A stretch of DNA of 64,000 nt from Myroides phaeus. Lineage in GTDB: Bacteria > Bacteroidota > Bacteroidia > Flavobacteriales > Flavobacteriaceae. Positions within the stretch are counted from its first letter, which is position 1; each line of letters starts with the position of its first letter. The stretch is from assembly GCF_900099675.1 (NCBI RefSeq), contig NZ_FNDQ01000003.1, positions 158,626 through 222,625 of the forward strand. The letters run 5' to 3'. This document shows, piece by piece, positions 51,391 through 60,777 of this stretch. The translations under genes and the position numbers were made by a program. Under the pieces are notes generated by a model that saw only the letters and a program-made list of their open reading frames with translations, had not been told where the DNA came from and searched no databases.

Positions 51391-52626
51391 TTACTTTTTT
51401 CTCTTTAATTCAATTACGGTTATTTCAGGCCAAATCCCCGTTCTACCTTGGTAGGCGTGGTAACCAAAACCACGATTAACATAGATGTATTTTCCTAAGT
51501 TTTCATATAGTCCAGCCCACTGTTTATAAACATATTGTATTGGACTCCACTTAATAAAACCAGGGATCTCTATTCCAAACTGACTTCCGTGTGTATGTCC
51601 AGCTAATGTCAATTGAAAGTTTTTCTTGTGTCCGCGTATTTGTGCATCCCAATGTGATGGATCGTGACTCATTAAAATTTTAAAATCTTTCGCCTCTACG
51701 CCTTCTGACGCTTTGTCTAAATCTCCATACTGCATAAACTTCACTCCCCAATCTTCTACTCCAACTAAAGCAATGCGCTGTCCGTCTTTCTCAAACCATA
51801 CATTTTCATTTCGCAATAGCTTAAATCCTAACGCAGGACTAATATCACAAATTGCCTTGAAATTTGCATCTCGTTCTTCTTTAGTATCCCAATTAACATA
51901 ATCTCCATAATCGTGATTTCCTAAAATTGAATACTTTCCATATCTATAGGATTTTATCTTTTTGAAAACATCAAGCCAAGGTGTCATTTCATCTGCTACA
52001 CTGTTTACAATATCTCCTGTAAACAATAAAGCATCTGATTCTTGTTGATTAATCAAATCAATTGCATATTCTATTTTCTCCTTGTTGTCAAAACTTCCAC
52101 AGTGAATATCTGACAAATGTGTAATTTTAAAACCGTCAAAAGCCTCTGGTAAATCGTCAAATTCTATAATGTGTTTATACACTTGAAACTTATAACGCCC
52201 TATTGTTATTCCGTGCAATACAGACAAAAAAGGAATTGCAGCAACACCTAAAGCGATATTTGCAACAAACTTTCTTCTTCCTGGTAAAAAACTTTCTTGC
52301 TCGCTTCTCTCTTCTTTAGTCCTTTTGAAAAAAGAAAATATTCCTCTAACGACGCGTGTTAAATCTTCAAAAATCAGTAATAGTGCAATTAACAATTTAG
52401 GTAAATAAACCAATACCACTAAAGCCATAGCAACCATCGACTGGTGATTTTTAGCGTGATGACGGTCAAATTGTGATAAACCGTAAGCTATATATGCTAT
52501 TACCAATACAGAAATAATCACATATAGCCTTTTCATTAACTTGCTTTTTGTTATTTGTCTTACCGCTTGAAACGTATAAAACTCACACAAAACAAGAACT
52601 AATCCTAAAATAGGAATTGTCTCCAT
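51391..52626 (-). CDS. membrane metallophosphoesterase (YkuE-like)
   Basis: This 411-residue protein has an N-terminal region of about four membrane segments (residues 1-95), then a signal-like stretch and a calcineurin-type phosphoesterase domain. The metal motifs are HLSDIHCG, LLFTGDIVN, ILGNHDYGD, ILMSHDPSHWD and LAGHTHGSQFG. YkuE-type members act on lipids or UDP-diacylglucosamine-like compounds at the membrane. The substrate is unknown here. It stands alone and is divergent from polA. Confidence 0.9.
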   Translation of the reverse strand: METIPILGLVLVLCEFYTFQAVRQITKSKLMKRLYVIISVLVIAYIAYGLSQFDRHHAKNHQSMVAMALVVLVYLPKLLIALLLIFEDLTRVVRGIFSFFKRTKEERSEQESFLPGRRKFVANIALGVAAIPFLSVLHGITIGRYKFQVYKHIIEFDDLPEAFDGFKITHLSDIHCGSFDNKEKIEYAIDLINQQESDALLFTGDIVNSVADEMTPWLDVFKKIKSYRYGKYSILGNHDYGDYVNWDTKEERDANFKAICDISPALGFKLLRNENVWFEKDGQRIALVGVEDWGVKFMQYGDLDKASEGVEAKDFKILMSHDPSHWDAQIRGHKKNFQLTLAGHTHGSQFGIEIPGFIKWSPIQYVYKQWAGLYENLGKYIYVNRGFGYHAYQGRTGIWPEITVIELKRKK

Positions 52627-52739
52627 ATCAATAATCTATAAATAACAAATTTACCTTTTTGTTTAAAGTATAAAAAAATCTTTAACAACTTTTAATATTC
52701 CTAAGAAATTATTAAAAAAGAAACTCATTGTACGCTCTT

Positions 52740-52767
52740 TTGTCCTTATACAAAATCACTATCTTTG
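52740..52767 (+). promoter_or_regulatory. promoter of polA
   Basis: TTG (52740-52742), 17 bases, then the -7 box TATCTTTG (52760-52767), 39 bases before the polA ATG. Confidence 0.6.
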
Positions 52768-52806
52768 AAAACATTATAATTTAATTCAATAAAAACCATA
52801 TTCAAA

Positions 52807-55626
52807 ATGGCTAATAAAAACCGCCTTTTCTTATTAGATGCTTATGCCTTGATCTTTCGTGGCTATTACGCATTTATCAAAAATCCAAGAATCAACTCGA
52901 AAGGACTTGATACTTCAGCAATATTAGGTTTCATGAATTCCCTTTTAGATGTTATCAAAAGAGAATCTCCTGACCACTTAGCTGTTGCCTTTGACAATGG
53001 AGGAAGTAGAGATCGCGTGGCTTTATTTCCAGAATATAAAGCAAACAGAGATGCAACTCCTGAAGCTATTAAAATAGCAATTCCTTATATCAAGGAAATA
53101 CTGACGGCTATGCATATTCCAATTGTAGAGGAAAAAGGATATGAAGCAGATGACTTAATTGGAACTCTCTCTAAACAAGCAGAAAAAGAAGGTTACGAAG
53201 TTTTTATGGTAACCCCTGATAAAGATTATGCCCAACTTGTTTCTGAAAATATCTTTATGTACAAACCTGCTCGTATGGGGAATGGCATCGAGATATGGGG
53301 TATTGATAAAGTAAAAGAGAAATTTGAAGTAGAACATCCTTTACAAGTAATTGACTACTTAGGAATGATGGGAGATGCTGTTGATAATATTCCTGGATTA
53401 CCAGGGGTTGGTGATAAAACAGCAAAGAAATTTATTAAAGAATACGGGTCGATGGAAAATCTTTTAGCTAATACAAATCAGCTGAAAGGTAAAATGAAGG
53501 AAAATATTGAGGCTAATATTGATAAAGGACTATTGTCTAAAAAGTTAGCTACAATTATGCTTGATTGTCCAGTGCAATTTAACGCTGATAATTATATTCT
53601 TGAAAAACCAGATCTTGAGAAATCTGAAGCTCTATTCAATGAATTAGAGTTTAGACGAATGAAAGAACAGTTTGACAAAATTTTCAATGAAGGTAGAGAG
53701 GTTATACCTACTCCAGTTACTGAAGTAAAACCAGTTGCTCAACAAGACGAACAATTCTCTTTATTCGGAACACCAAATGATAGTGATGACACGTCATCAA
53801 ATAGCTACTTTGCGACACTTGAAACAACGAAACACGTGTATCAAGTTTGTAATAGTCCTATGGCTATTCGCTTGTTAATTCAAAATTTAATGCAACAAAA
53901 GAGTGTTTGTTTTGACACGGAAACAACGGGACTTGATGCTTTAAATGCAGAGTTAGTTGGTATTGCTTTTTCTTTTGAAAAGGGAACTGCTTTTTATGTT
54001 CCCGTTCCTGAGAATCAAGAAGAGGCGAAAATCCTTGTACAACAATTTAACCCTTTCTTTGAGTCAGAAGAAATCGAGAAAGTGGGACAAAATCTAAAAT
54101 ACGACATCAAAGTATTAAAACAATATGGCGTTTCTATAAAAGGACCTTTGTTTGATACAATGATTGCTCATTATTTAATTAACCCTGATATGCGCCACAA
54201 TATGGATGTTTTGGCAGAAACGTACTTAAAGTACACGCCACAACCAATTGTTGATCTTATCGGTAAAAAGGGTAAAAATCAAAAAACAATGCGCGATATT
54301 GACGTTGAACTGGTAAAAGAATATGCTGGAGAAGACGCTGATATTACAATGCAATTAAAGGAGACTTTCCAACCTAAATTAGTTGAAACATTAACAGCCG
54401 ATTTATTTAAAAATATTGAGGTTCCATTGGTTAAAGTTTTAGCGGATATGGAAGCAGAAGGAATTCGCTTAGATATTGACTTTTTACAATCTTTATCTGG
54501 TACGTTAGATAGTGATATTAAAGAATTAGAGCAACGCATTTATAGTGAGGCTGAAGAAGAGTTCAACTTGGCTTCTCCAAAACAATTAGGAGATATCTTA
54601 TTTGAAAAATTAAAAATTGGAGGACCAAAACCTAAAAAGACGAAAACAGGTCAATATGCAACAGGTGAAGAAATATTAAGCGACCTGGCTCCAAAACACG
54701 AAATTATTCGTGATATTTTAGAGTGGAGACAGCTTATTAAATTGCAAAATACTTATGTAGATGCATTGCCAAAAGTTGTTGACCCAAAAACCAATAGAGT
54801 ACATACAGAATATATGCAAGCAGTTGCTGCAACAGGTCGTTTAAGCTCAAACAACCCTAACTTGCAAAATATTCCTGTAAGAACAGAAAGAGGTAGATTA
54901 GTAAGAAAAGCTTTTGTAGCACGTGATGAAAACTATGTGTTACTGGCTGCCGATTATTCTCAGATTGAATTGAGAATTATTGCTGCGTTGAGTCAAGAGC
55001 CAAATATGATTGAATCTTTCAAAAATGGAGAGGATATTCACCGTTCTACTGCTGCTCGTGTATTCAACGTGCCTTTAGAAGAAGTAACTAAAGAACAGAG
55101 AAGTCACGCAAAAACAGTAAACTTTGGAATTATCTATGGTGTTTCTGCTTTTGGATTGAGTAATCAAACAAATCTGTCTCGTGCTGAAAGTAAAGAATTA
55201 ATCGATACATATTATGCTACTTATCCTAAGTTAAAAGACTATATCGCTTCTCAAATTGACTTTGCACGTGAAAACGGATATGTACAAACAATATTAGGTA
55301 GAAGACGTTACTTAAAAGATATTAATTCACACAATGCTGTGGTTAGAGGTGCTGCTGAACGAAATGCAGTGAATGCTCCTATACAAGGTAGTGCTGCTGA
55401 TATCATCAAAATAGCAATGATTAATATCCACAACCGATTGACAAATGAAAACTGGCAATCTAAAATGCTATTACAGGTACACGATGAGCTTGTCTTTGAT
55501 GCGCACAAAGACGAACTTGACAAATTAAAAGAAATGGTAAAATCAGAAATGGAAAAAGCATTTCAATTAGAAGTTCCTTTAGTGGTAGACTTAGGAACTG
55601 GACTTAATTGGCTTGAAGCTCATTAA
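52807..55626 (+). CDS. polA: DNA polymerase I
   Basis: This 939-residue three-domain enzyme has an N-terminal 5' nuclease (RLFLLDAYALIFRGYYAF, YEADDLIGTL, PGVGDKTAKKFI), a middle 3'-5' exonuclease with intact Exo I (FDTETTGLD), and a C-terminal polymerase. Polymerase motif A is AADYSQIELRIIAA, motif B RSHAKTVNFGIIYGVSAFGL and motif C LLQVHDELVFD. The proofreading motif is kept, unlike in some bacterial PolA. It acts in Okazaki fragment processing and repair. It is monocistronic, with its own promoter and terminator. Confidence 0.98.
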   Translation: MANKNRLFLLDAYALIFRGYYAFIKNPRINSKGLDTSAILGFMNSLLDVIKRESPDHLAVAFDNGGSRDRVALFPEYKANRDATPEAIKIAIPYIKEILTAMHIPIVEEKGYEADDLIGTLSKQAEKEGYEVFMVTPDKDYAQLVSENIFMYKPARMGNGIEIWGIDKVKEKFEVEHPLQVIDYLGMMGDAVDNIPGLPGVGDKTAKKFIKEYGSMENLLANTNQLKGKMKENIEANIDKGLLSKKLATIMLDCPVQFNADNYILEKPDLEKSEALFNELEFRRMKEQFDKIFNEGREVIPTPVTEVKPVAQQDEQFSLFGTPNDSDDTSSNSYFATLETTKHVYQVCNSPMAIRLLIQNLMQQKSVCFDTETTGLDALNAELVGIAFSFEKGTAFYVPVPENQEEAKILVQQFNPFFESEEIEKVGQNLKYDIKVLKQYGVSIKGPLFDTMIAHYLINPDMRHNMDVLAETYLKYTPQPIVDLIGKKGKNQKTMRDIDVELVKEYAGEDADITMQLKETFQPKLVETLTADLFKNIEVPLVKVLADMEAEGIRLDIDFLQSLSGTLDSDIKELEQRIYSEAEEEFNLASPKQLGDILFEKLKIGGPKPKKTKTGQYATGEEILSDLAPKHEIIRDILEWRQLIKLQNTYVDALPKVVDPKTNRVHTEYMQAVAATGRLSSNNPNLQNIPVRTERGRLVRKAFVARDENYVLLAADYSQIELRIIAALSQEPNMIESFKNGEDIHRSTAARVFNVPLEEVTKEQRSHAKTVNFGIIYGVSAFGLSNQTNLSRAESKELIDTYYATYPKLKDYIASQIDFARENGYVQTILGRRRYLKDINSHNAVVRGAAERNAVNAPIQGSAADIIKIAMINIHNRLTNENWQSKMLLQVHDELVFDAHKDELDKLKEMVKSEMEKAFQLEVPLVVDLGTGLNWLEAH

Positions 55627-55648
55627 TTGATTGCTAAATATTTTTTTG

Positions 55649-55682
55649 AAATGCTACTCATTTTTATGGGTAGCATTTTTTA
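55649..55682 (+). terminator. intrinsic terminator of polA
   Basis: A 12-bp stem with one G-U pair (55649-55660 with 55667-55678) has a 6-base loop and is followed by T's. Confidence 0.85.
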
Positions 55683-55700
55683 TTTAGACTTATTCTTTAT

Positions 55701-55708
55701 TACTTTTG
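55701..55708 (+). promoter_or_regulatory. -7 promoter box of the IutA-like gene (TACTTTTG)
   Basis: This exact TAnnTTTG match lies 25 bases before the ATG. I do not see a clear Fur-box palindrome in the short leader. Confidence 0.5.
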
Positions 55709-55733
55709 CCGTCAGATTCAAAACTAATATGAT

Positions 55734-57971
55734 ATGAAGTCTAAAATTACAACCCTTATTTGCCTATTCTCTGCTTCCTTATCAGTAGCACAAGAGTTAC
55801 CTAAATACAACCAAACAACTCTTGATTCTATTGCAAACTCCTTAGATGATATTGTTATTGTAGCTTCGCGAAAGCCAACTAATATCTCTGAAATCCCTGG
55901 TACGGTATGGGTAATTCCCACACAACAAATTCAACAACAATATAAAAATGGTGTTTCTTTAAAAGAAATGCTTGCCATTCTTGTTCCTGGATTAGATATT
56001 GGTAGCCAAGGGCGCTCTAACTATGGCCAAAATATGAGAGGTCGTTCGATGTTGGTAATGATAGATGGTGTTTCTCTAAACAGTTTGAGAAACATTAGCA
56101 GACAATTAGATGCTATTGACCCTTTTAACATTGCAAAAATTGAAGTATTATCTGGTGCAAGCTCTATTTATGGAGGAAATGCAACGGGGGGGATTGTAAA
56201 TATCATCACTAAAAAAGCAAACAACTTTGGTTGGGGAGGAGATTCTGAAGTTTCTGCTCGTTCTGGCCTTGCTGGAAGTACAGACCGCGATTTACGAGTA
56301 GCTCAATCGTTGACTTACAAAAACGATAAATTCTCAACGCGTATTTCTGCTGCCTTTCAAGATAATGGTGCTACTTATGATGCGAATGACAAGCAAATTA
56401 TGGCCGATATAGCGCAAACAGATTTACAATACAACCGTTCTTTTGATTTAATAGGTACGGCAAGTTATAACTTTAATGACGCTCATAAAATTAGTGCTTT
56501 GGTTCAATATTACAACTCAAGCTTTCAAGGAGATAAAAGTGCTTTCTTAGGAGACAACTTAGGAGCATTTACAAATGCTGATCCAAGCCAGATTAGTATG
56601 AGAAAAGGCTTTAAAACTGACCATAAACCAGGAACAGAGCGCTTTATGACAAATCTTAGTTACAACGGAAATAATATTTTAGGAGGACAAGATTTGTATG
56701 TTCAAGTAGCTCATCGTTCCGAGAAACTTACTTTCTACCCTTTTCCTGGCACAGTAAAACTACCTACTGAAAAACGTACATATATGTCTGCTTCCCAACA
56801 AAACACGCACTATACAGGGATTAAAGCAGTTATGACTAAAGACATTAACTTTTTAAAATTCACATACGGAGTAGATTTAGACTTTGAAAAATTTGAAGGA
56901 AATCAAAATGTGTTTGACCACGATAAGTCACTTCAAAGCGGTGGTCTTGTAAACCAAACTGTTTTTACGATTCCACGTTACCCTACAAACAACTCTTTCA
57001 GCTTTGCGGCTTATGCTCAAGCTGTGTATAATATCACAAACCAGTTTCAACTTTCTGGAGGTATACGTTTCCAAAACACAAATATCAAGATTGATGATAT
57101 AATTGGATCTGTTCAAAACACACAAGTTAATATGGGATACGGGCAATCTGCTGACATTATTCCAGGTGGAAAAAGTTCGTATAATACAACAGCTACAAAT
57201 TTTGGATTCTTATATAAACCAACTCAAAATCAACAAGCTTGGGCTACATTCTCACAGGGAGTAAGTCTTGCTGATCCCTCAAAATACTATGGGTATGGAA
57301 CATACAACTTGAACACTACTACCCAAAATTGGGACTTACAGTCGAGCTTAAATGTAAAAGACCAACCTCTTAATGGTATTAAAACAAACCAATTTGAACT
57401 AGGATACAGATTTAAAACTGAGAGTGGATTTAAAGGTCAAATTTCTGGTTTTATTAGCCACTCAAACAAAAACTTATCTGTTGATAAAAAGAACTTCCAA
57501 GTATTATTATTAGATCAAAAATTGAGAAATATGGGTATTGAAGCGGAAGTTTCATATACCAAAAATGGTTTCTTAGTTGGTGCAAATACATTAATCATTA
57601 CTTCAGAAGTTGAAAAAAATGACGAATGGAATAAACAAGACATCACTACAGCGAGTCCCTCTAAAGTAATTGGTTATGCAGGCTATGCTTATAACAATTG
57701 GTCTTTTAGAGTACAGTCTACTCAAAATATGAAATTGACTGATGAAACTAAAAATACCATCAAAGCATACAATACAACCGATTTAATGGTAGAATACAAA
57801 TTACCTGTTGGTAAGTTAAACTTAGGTGTACAAAATATTTTAAATACAGACTATCAAAGTATTTGGAGTAAAAGAGCACAAACATTTTACTCTGTTTACA
57901 ACTTACCGGCATTATTTAACTATAACGGAAGAGGGAGAACTTTTACTCTTACATACTCGTACTCTTTTTAA
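55734..57971 (+). CDS. iutA: TonB-dependent siderophore receptor, IutA (aerobactin receptor)-like
   Basis: This 745-residue protein has a signal peptide (cleaved after SVAQ, about residue 20). A TonB box region DDIVIVASRK is followed by a plug and a barrel that track E. coli IutA along the whole length as I recall it. Examples are DGVSLNSLRNISRQLDAIDPFNI, IYGGNATGGIVNIITKKA, FYPFPGTV, DIIPGGKSSYN, QGVSLADPSKYYGYG, ATPSKVIGYAGYA and the closing NYNGRGRTFTLTYSYSF. This points to aerobactin or a related hydroxamate. No biosynthesis or ABC uptake genes flank it, so it is probably used for foreign siderophores. Confidence 0.85.
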   Translation: MKSKITTLICLFSASLSVAQELPKYNQTTLDSIANSLDDIVIVASRKPTNISEIPGTVWVIPTQQIQQQYKNGVSLKEMLAILVPGLDIGSQGRSNYGQNMRGRSMLVMIDGVSLNSLRNISRQLDAIDPFNIAKIEVLSGASSIYGGNATGGIVNIITKKANNFGWGGDSEVSARSGLAGSTDRDLRVAQSLTYKNDKFSTRISAAFQDNGATYDANDKQIMADIAQTDLQYNRSFDLIGTASYNFNDAHKISALVQYYNSSFQGDKSAFLGDNLGAFTNADPSQISMRKGFKTDHKPGTERFMTNLSYNGNNILGGQDLYVQVAHRSEKLTFYPFPGTVKLPTEKRTYMSASQQNTHYTGIKAVMTKDINFLKFTYGVDLDFEKFEGNQNVFDHDKSLQSGGLVNQTVFTIPRYPTNNSFSFAAYAQAVYNITNQFQLSGGIRFQNTNIKIDDIIGSVQNTQVNMGYGQSADIIPGGKSSYNTTATNFGFLYKPTQNQQAWATFSQGVSLADPSKYYGYGTYNLNTTTQNWDLQSSLNVKDQPLNGIKTNQFELGYRFKTESGFKGQISGFISHSNKNLSVDKKNFQVLLLDQKLRNMGIEAEVSYTKNGFLVGANTLIITSEVEKNDEWNKQDITTASPSKVIGYAGYAYNNWSFRVQSTQNMKLTDETKNTIKAYNTTDLMVEYKLPVGKLNLGVQNILNTDYQSIWSKRAQTFYSVYNLPALFNYNGRGRTFTLTYSYSF

Positions 57972-58052
57972 TAAAAGGGCATCATAAAAGTACTTTACTC
58001 AAAAAAAGTAGGGTTTCACAAGTTTTATAAAGAAAGTAAATATTCTACGTAT

Positions 58053-58187
58053 TATGTTTGTAGCCAATATAACCTAAATCATTGACTGCAAATAGTGTCA
58101 TAATACATATTGATATAAATTGCTATCAAAAGGATTAATCCTAACTTTTCCCAAAAAAGAAGTCTTTTTACTAAGACTTCTTTTTTT
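58053..58187 (+). ncRNA. candidate small RNA between iutA and the acyltransferase gene
   Basis: A -7 box TATGTTTG (58053-58060) and a strong terminator (58153-58187) delimit about 120 nt without an ORF. The interval includes TTGATA/TATCAA and the palindrome AGGATTAATCCT just before the terminator. The alternative is a long 3' UTR of iutA. No family is recognised and no -33 TTG is seen. Confidence 0.35.
58153..58187 (+). terminator. intrinsic terminator downstream of iutA
   Basis: A 14-bp perfect stem (58153-58166 with 58173-58186) has a 6-base loop and a T tract. It lies about 180 bases after the iutA stop. Confidence 0.87.
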
Positions 58188-58245
58188 ATAGATATAATTA
58201 TCCTCCAAATTCATACATTTACCCTTTAAATAAATACTTTACAGA

Positions 58246-58809
58246 ATGAAAAAACTGCTTGGCAAAATAATGCTTGGTATTACAGGGTGGAAATTACAGA
58301 TGAATGATGTATCTATAAAAGGTGCTAAAAAGTCTATTCTAATTTGTGTACCTCATACATCAAATTGGGATTTCTACTATAGTTTGGCTTGTTTCTGGAT
58401 TATTGGAGTACCGTTCAAAATGTTTATAAAAGACTATTATACTAAATCGTGGTTTGGCTTCTTCTTTAAAGCACTTGGTTGTATTGGTGTTGATAGAACA
58501 AAAAGGCAAAATCTTGTCGAATATGCCGTGACATTAATTAATGAAGCGGATGAAATAGCAATGATTAATACTCCTGAAGGAACAAGAGGTTATTCTGACA
58601 GATGGAAACAAGGATTTTATCAAATAGCGAAACAAGCTGATATTCCAATTGCATTGTGTTATGCTGATTACAAAAAGAAAGAATGCGGAATTATGAAGCT
58701 AATAAAAGTAGAAGATAAAACATTTGAACAAGTATTAGATGAAATTGCACCATACTACAGCAAAGAAATGGCAAAGTATCCGGAAAACTTTAATCCTAAG
58801 TTTTACTAA
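58246..58809 (+). CDS. PlsC-like acyltransferase
   Basis: This 187-residue protein belongs to the lysophosphatidic acid acyltransferase fold. The catalytic HxxxxD reads HTSNWD near residue 38, and the substrate motif is TPEGTRGYSDRWKQGF, the usual 'PEGtR'. VPFKMFIKDYYTKSWFGFFFKALGCIGVDR is typical of the short family members. It is smaller than PlsC (about 240) and has no added domain. The acyl acceptor is unknown: lysophosphatidate, ornithine lipid or another amine lipid are options. It has its own terminator. Confidence 0.85.
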   Translation: MKKLLGKIMLGITGWKLQMNDVSIKGAKKSILICVPHTSNWDFYYSLACFWIIGVPFKMFIKDYYTKSWFGFFFKALGCIGVDRTKRQNLVEYAVTLINEADEIAMINTPEGTRGYSDRWKQGFYQIAKQADIPIALCYADYKKKECGIMKLIKVEDKTFEQVLDEIAPYYSKEMAKYPENFNPKFY

Positions 58810-58816
58810 ATTATAA

Positions 58817-58837
58817 TCTTCTATAAGTCATAGAAGA
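58817..58837 (+). other. small hairpin before the acyltransferase terminator
   Basis: An 8-bp perfect stem TCTTCTAT/ATAGAAGA (58817-58824 with 58830-58837) has a 5-base loop and no T tract. It may be a 3' stabiliser. Confidence 0.4.
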
Positions 58838-58848
58838 CTCATATAAAG

Positions 58849-58888
58849 AAATCCCCTTGACCTTATTAATAAGGTCAAGGGGATTTTT
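58849..58888. terminator. bidirectional terminator, acyltransferase / lipoprotein
   Basis: A 38-bp perfect palindrome (58849-58886) forms a very long stem with A/T-rich ends. It lies between convergent genes. Confidence 0.88.
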
Positions 58889-58907
58889 ATTTTATACATA
58901 GAATTAA

Positions 58908-59381
58908 CTATTCAATTGTAAACTCAACTGATTTCTGAAAGCTGTGCTCTCCTCCGTTTATAGTTTTTGTAAAGCGATAAGTTCCTTTATCGTAAGTAAA
59001 AATATCTTTAAATAAAGACATTTCAAAACTAACTTCTTCATCAACTGGTACAATTTGTAACATCAATGTAAAAGCAGTACCCGTCATATCAAAATCAGTC
59101 CATTCCTCATTTTTTAAAACCGCAATTGAATAATCCGTCCCCATATTCAATGTGTAAGTAGAATTATTCTTCATTTTTACTTTCAACATATCTGGTGCTT
59201 CAGCATAAACCTCCTTTACAGCTTTAAACTCAACTTGATCTGCTAACTCTTTACTTGTCATCTCTGAATTTGACGTTTCAACTTTTTCTTCTACTTGTTC
59301 AGCTTTGCTCTCTTTCGATTGACAACTTGTAAGTAATACACCGCCAAAAGCTAATGCACTAACCAAAATATACTTCTTCAT
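58908..59381 (-). CDS. lipoprotein with a bacterial Ig-like domain
   Basis: This protein has 157 residues from ATG 59381, which gives a clean lipoprotein signal (lipobox LTSC, Cys20); the longer frame from 59447 adds an implausible N-terminus. After an acidic linker (SKESKAEQVEEKVE), residues about 50-157 form an Ig-like sandwich: KMKNNSTYTLNMGTDYSIAVLKNEEWTDFD and the closing GTYRFTKTINGGEHSFQKSVEFTIE. I recall this pattern from a Big_14-type family seen in Firmicutes and Bacteroidetes lipoproteins. The function is unknown. Confidence 0.75.
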   Translation of the reverse strand: MKKYILVSALAFGGVLLTSCQSKESKAEQVEEKVETSNSEMTSKELADQVEFKAVKEVYAEAPDMLKVKMKNNSTYTLNMGTDYSIAVLKNEEWTDFDMTGTAFTLMLQIVPVDEEVSFEMSLFKDIFTYDKGTYRFTKTINGGEHSFQKSVEFTIE

Positions 59382-59794
59382 TTTATATTTAATTATCCTA
59401 CTAAAGTATATAAAAAGGATAAAATAGACCACAGATTTATACATCATTTAAAATAAAAGACTAAAATCTATTTATTGAACCACCAGAAAAACAAAGTGCT
59501 TTACCTTATTCATATCTATAACAGACCACTACAATAATTCCTTTCTAATTAACTATACCGAAGTGTCAGTAAATGAGCTTAAAAACAAATTACCCACCCC
59601 TAACATTCTAATTTTCAAAACATCAACAAAAAAACATATCTTCGCAATGTAAAAAACAATTTTAATTCCTATACAAACATTTGAATACCAATTAATTCAA
59701 AAAATACGGCTATGTATTTGTATAGTAAATAAATAATTGTAATTTTGCACTCCCTTAATTGGGAATGGAATGTTTAATTAAATACAAATTTATT
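59382..59794. other. 413-bp divergent intergenic region
   Basis: This region holds the rplM promoter (59718-59747, plus) near its right end. A weaker TATCTTCG (59637-59644) resembles the same box with one change. I see no ORF and no convincing structured RNA in the remainder. Confidence 0.55.
59718..59747 (+). promoter_or_regulatory. promoter of the rplM-rpsI operon
   Basis: TTG (59718-59720), 19 bases, then TAATTTTG (59740-59747), followed by CAC. This is one of the best two-part promoter matches in the window. Confidence 0.65.
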
Positions 59795-60250
59795 GTGGAA
59801 AGTTTAAGCTACAAGACAGTATCAGCTAACAAAGCAACTGCTCAAAAAGAGTGGTTAATTGTAGACGCTGAAGGTCAAAATTTGGGACGTCTTGCTTCAA
59901 AAGTTGCAGTACTTTTAAGAGGTAAACACAAACCAAGTTATACACCGCACGTAGACTGTGGAGACAACGTAATCGTTATCAATGCAGAGAAAATCAACCT
60001 TACAGGTAACAAATTGGATGACAAAACTTACATCCGTCACACTGGTTACCCAGGAGGTCAAAGATCATTAACTGCTAAAGTAATGCAACAAAAAAATCCT
60101 GCATTATTAATTGAGAAAGCAGTAAAAGGAATGTTGCCTAAAAACAAATTAGGAGCACAATTATTCCGTAATTTAAATGTTAATGTAGGTGTAGAGCACA
60201 AGCATGAGGCTCAACAACCTAAAGCCGTTAATTTAAACGAAATTAAGTAA
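59795..60250 (+). CDS. rplM: 50S ribosomal protein L13
   Basis: This 151-residue protein is started at GTG 59795, because from there the sequence reads [15 protein letters not shown], which matches the normal N-terminus and length of flavobacterial L13. The ATG at 59759 would add 12 non-conserved residues. Family motifs are [50 protein letters not shown] and [12 protein letters not shown]. It is an early assembly protein of the large subunit. Its stop overlaps the rpsI start (TAATG). Confidence 0.95.
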   Translation: MESLSYKTVSANKATAQKEWLIVDAEGQNLGRLASKVAVLLRGKHKPSYTPHVDCGDNVIVINAEKINLTGNKLDDKTYIRHTGYPGGQRSLTAKVMQQKNPALLIEKAVKGMLPKNKLGAQLFRNLNVNVGVEHKHEAQQPKAVNLNEIK

Positions 60251-60636
60251 TGGGAGTTATTCACAAAATCGGTAGAAGAAAAACCGCTGTTGCTCGTGTT
60301 TATGTTTCAGAAGGAACAGGAAACATTACAGTAAACAAAAAAGATTTTAAAACTTATTTCCCAACTGGTACATTACAGTACAAAGTTTTACAACCACTTT
60401 CATTAACTGAAAATGCTGAGAACTTTGATATTAAAGTAAATGTATACGGTGGAGGAACAACTGGACAAGCTGAAGCAGTGCGTATGGCAATTGCAAGAGC
60501 TATGTGTGAAGTTGATGTTGAAAACAGAGCTGTATTGAAACCAGAAGGTTTACTTACACGTGACCCTCGTATGGTTGAGCGTAAGAAATTCGGTCAGAAG
60601 AAAGCTCGCAAGAGATTCCAATTCTCTAAACGTTAA
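60250..60636 (+). CDS. rpsI: 30S ribosomal protein S9
   Basis: This 128-residue protein is the standard S9: [51 protein letters not shown] and the basic C-terminal tail [19 protein letters not shown], which reaches the P-site tRNA. It is coupled to rplM by a one-base start/stop overlap. The rplM-rpsI pair is the usual bacterial operon. Confidence 0.98.
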   Translation: MGVIHKIGRRKTAVARVYVSEGTGNITVNKKDFKTYFPTGTLQYKVLQPLSLTENAENFDIKVNVYGGGTTGQAEAVRMAIARAMCEVDVENRAVLKPEGLLTRDPRMVERKKFGQKKARKRFQFSKR

Positions 60637-60654
60637 TATTTATTTATTATTAAA

Positions 60655-60777
60655 AAATCTAGGTTTTTGTTGCCCCACTTACAATTGCTGTAAGAGGTAG
60701 TTTAGCATCTAAATGATTAAGACCGAGAAATCGCTACTTATTCATTGCTAAAGTAACAGAACGTAAACTATTAGAAA
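60655..60777 (+). promoter_or_regulatory. structured 5' leader of rpsB (possible S2 autoregulatory element)
   Basis: The 141-base gap before rpsB folds into two elements. The first hairpin is CTTACA/TGTAAG (60678-60683 with 60689-60694). The second is nested: TTTAGC/GCTAAA (60701-60706 with 60747-60752), ATGA/TCAT (60713-60716 with 60742-60745), TAAG/CTTA (60718-60721 with 60737-60740) and CGA-GAAA-TCG (60724-60733). The tip is a GNRA tetraloop. The position in front of a ribosomal protein gene suggests autoregulation, which is inference. Confidence 0.5.

Noticed and set aside
59759..59794. L13 start at ATG 59759
   Set aside because: It would add 12 residues not seen in L13 and begins only 11 bases after the promoter box; GTG 59795 gives the family's normal N-terminus.
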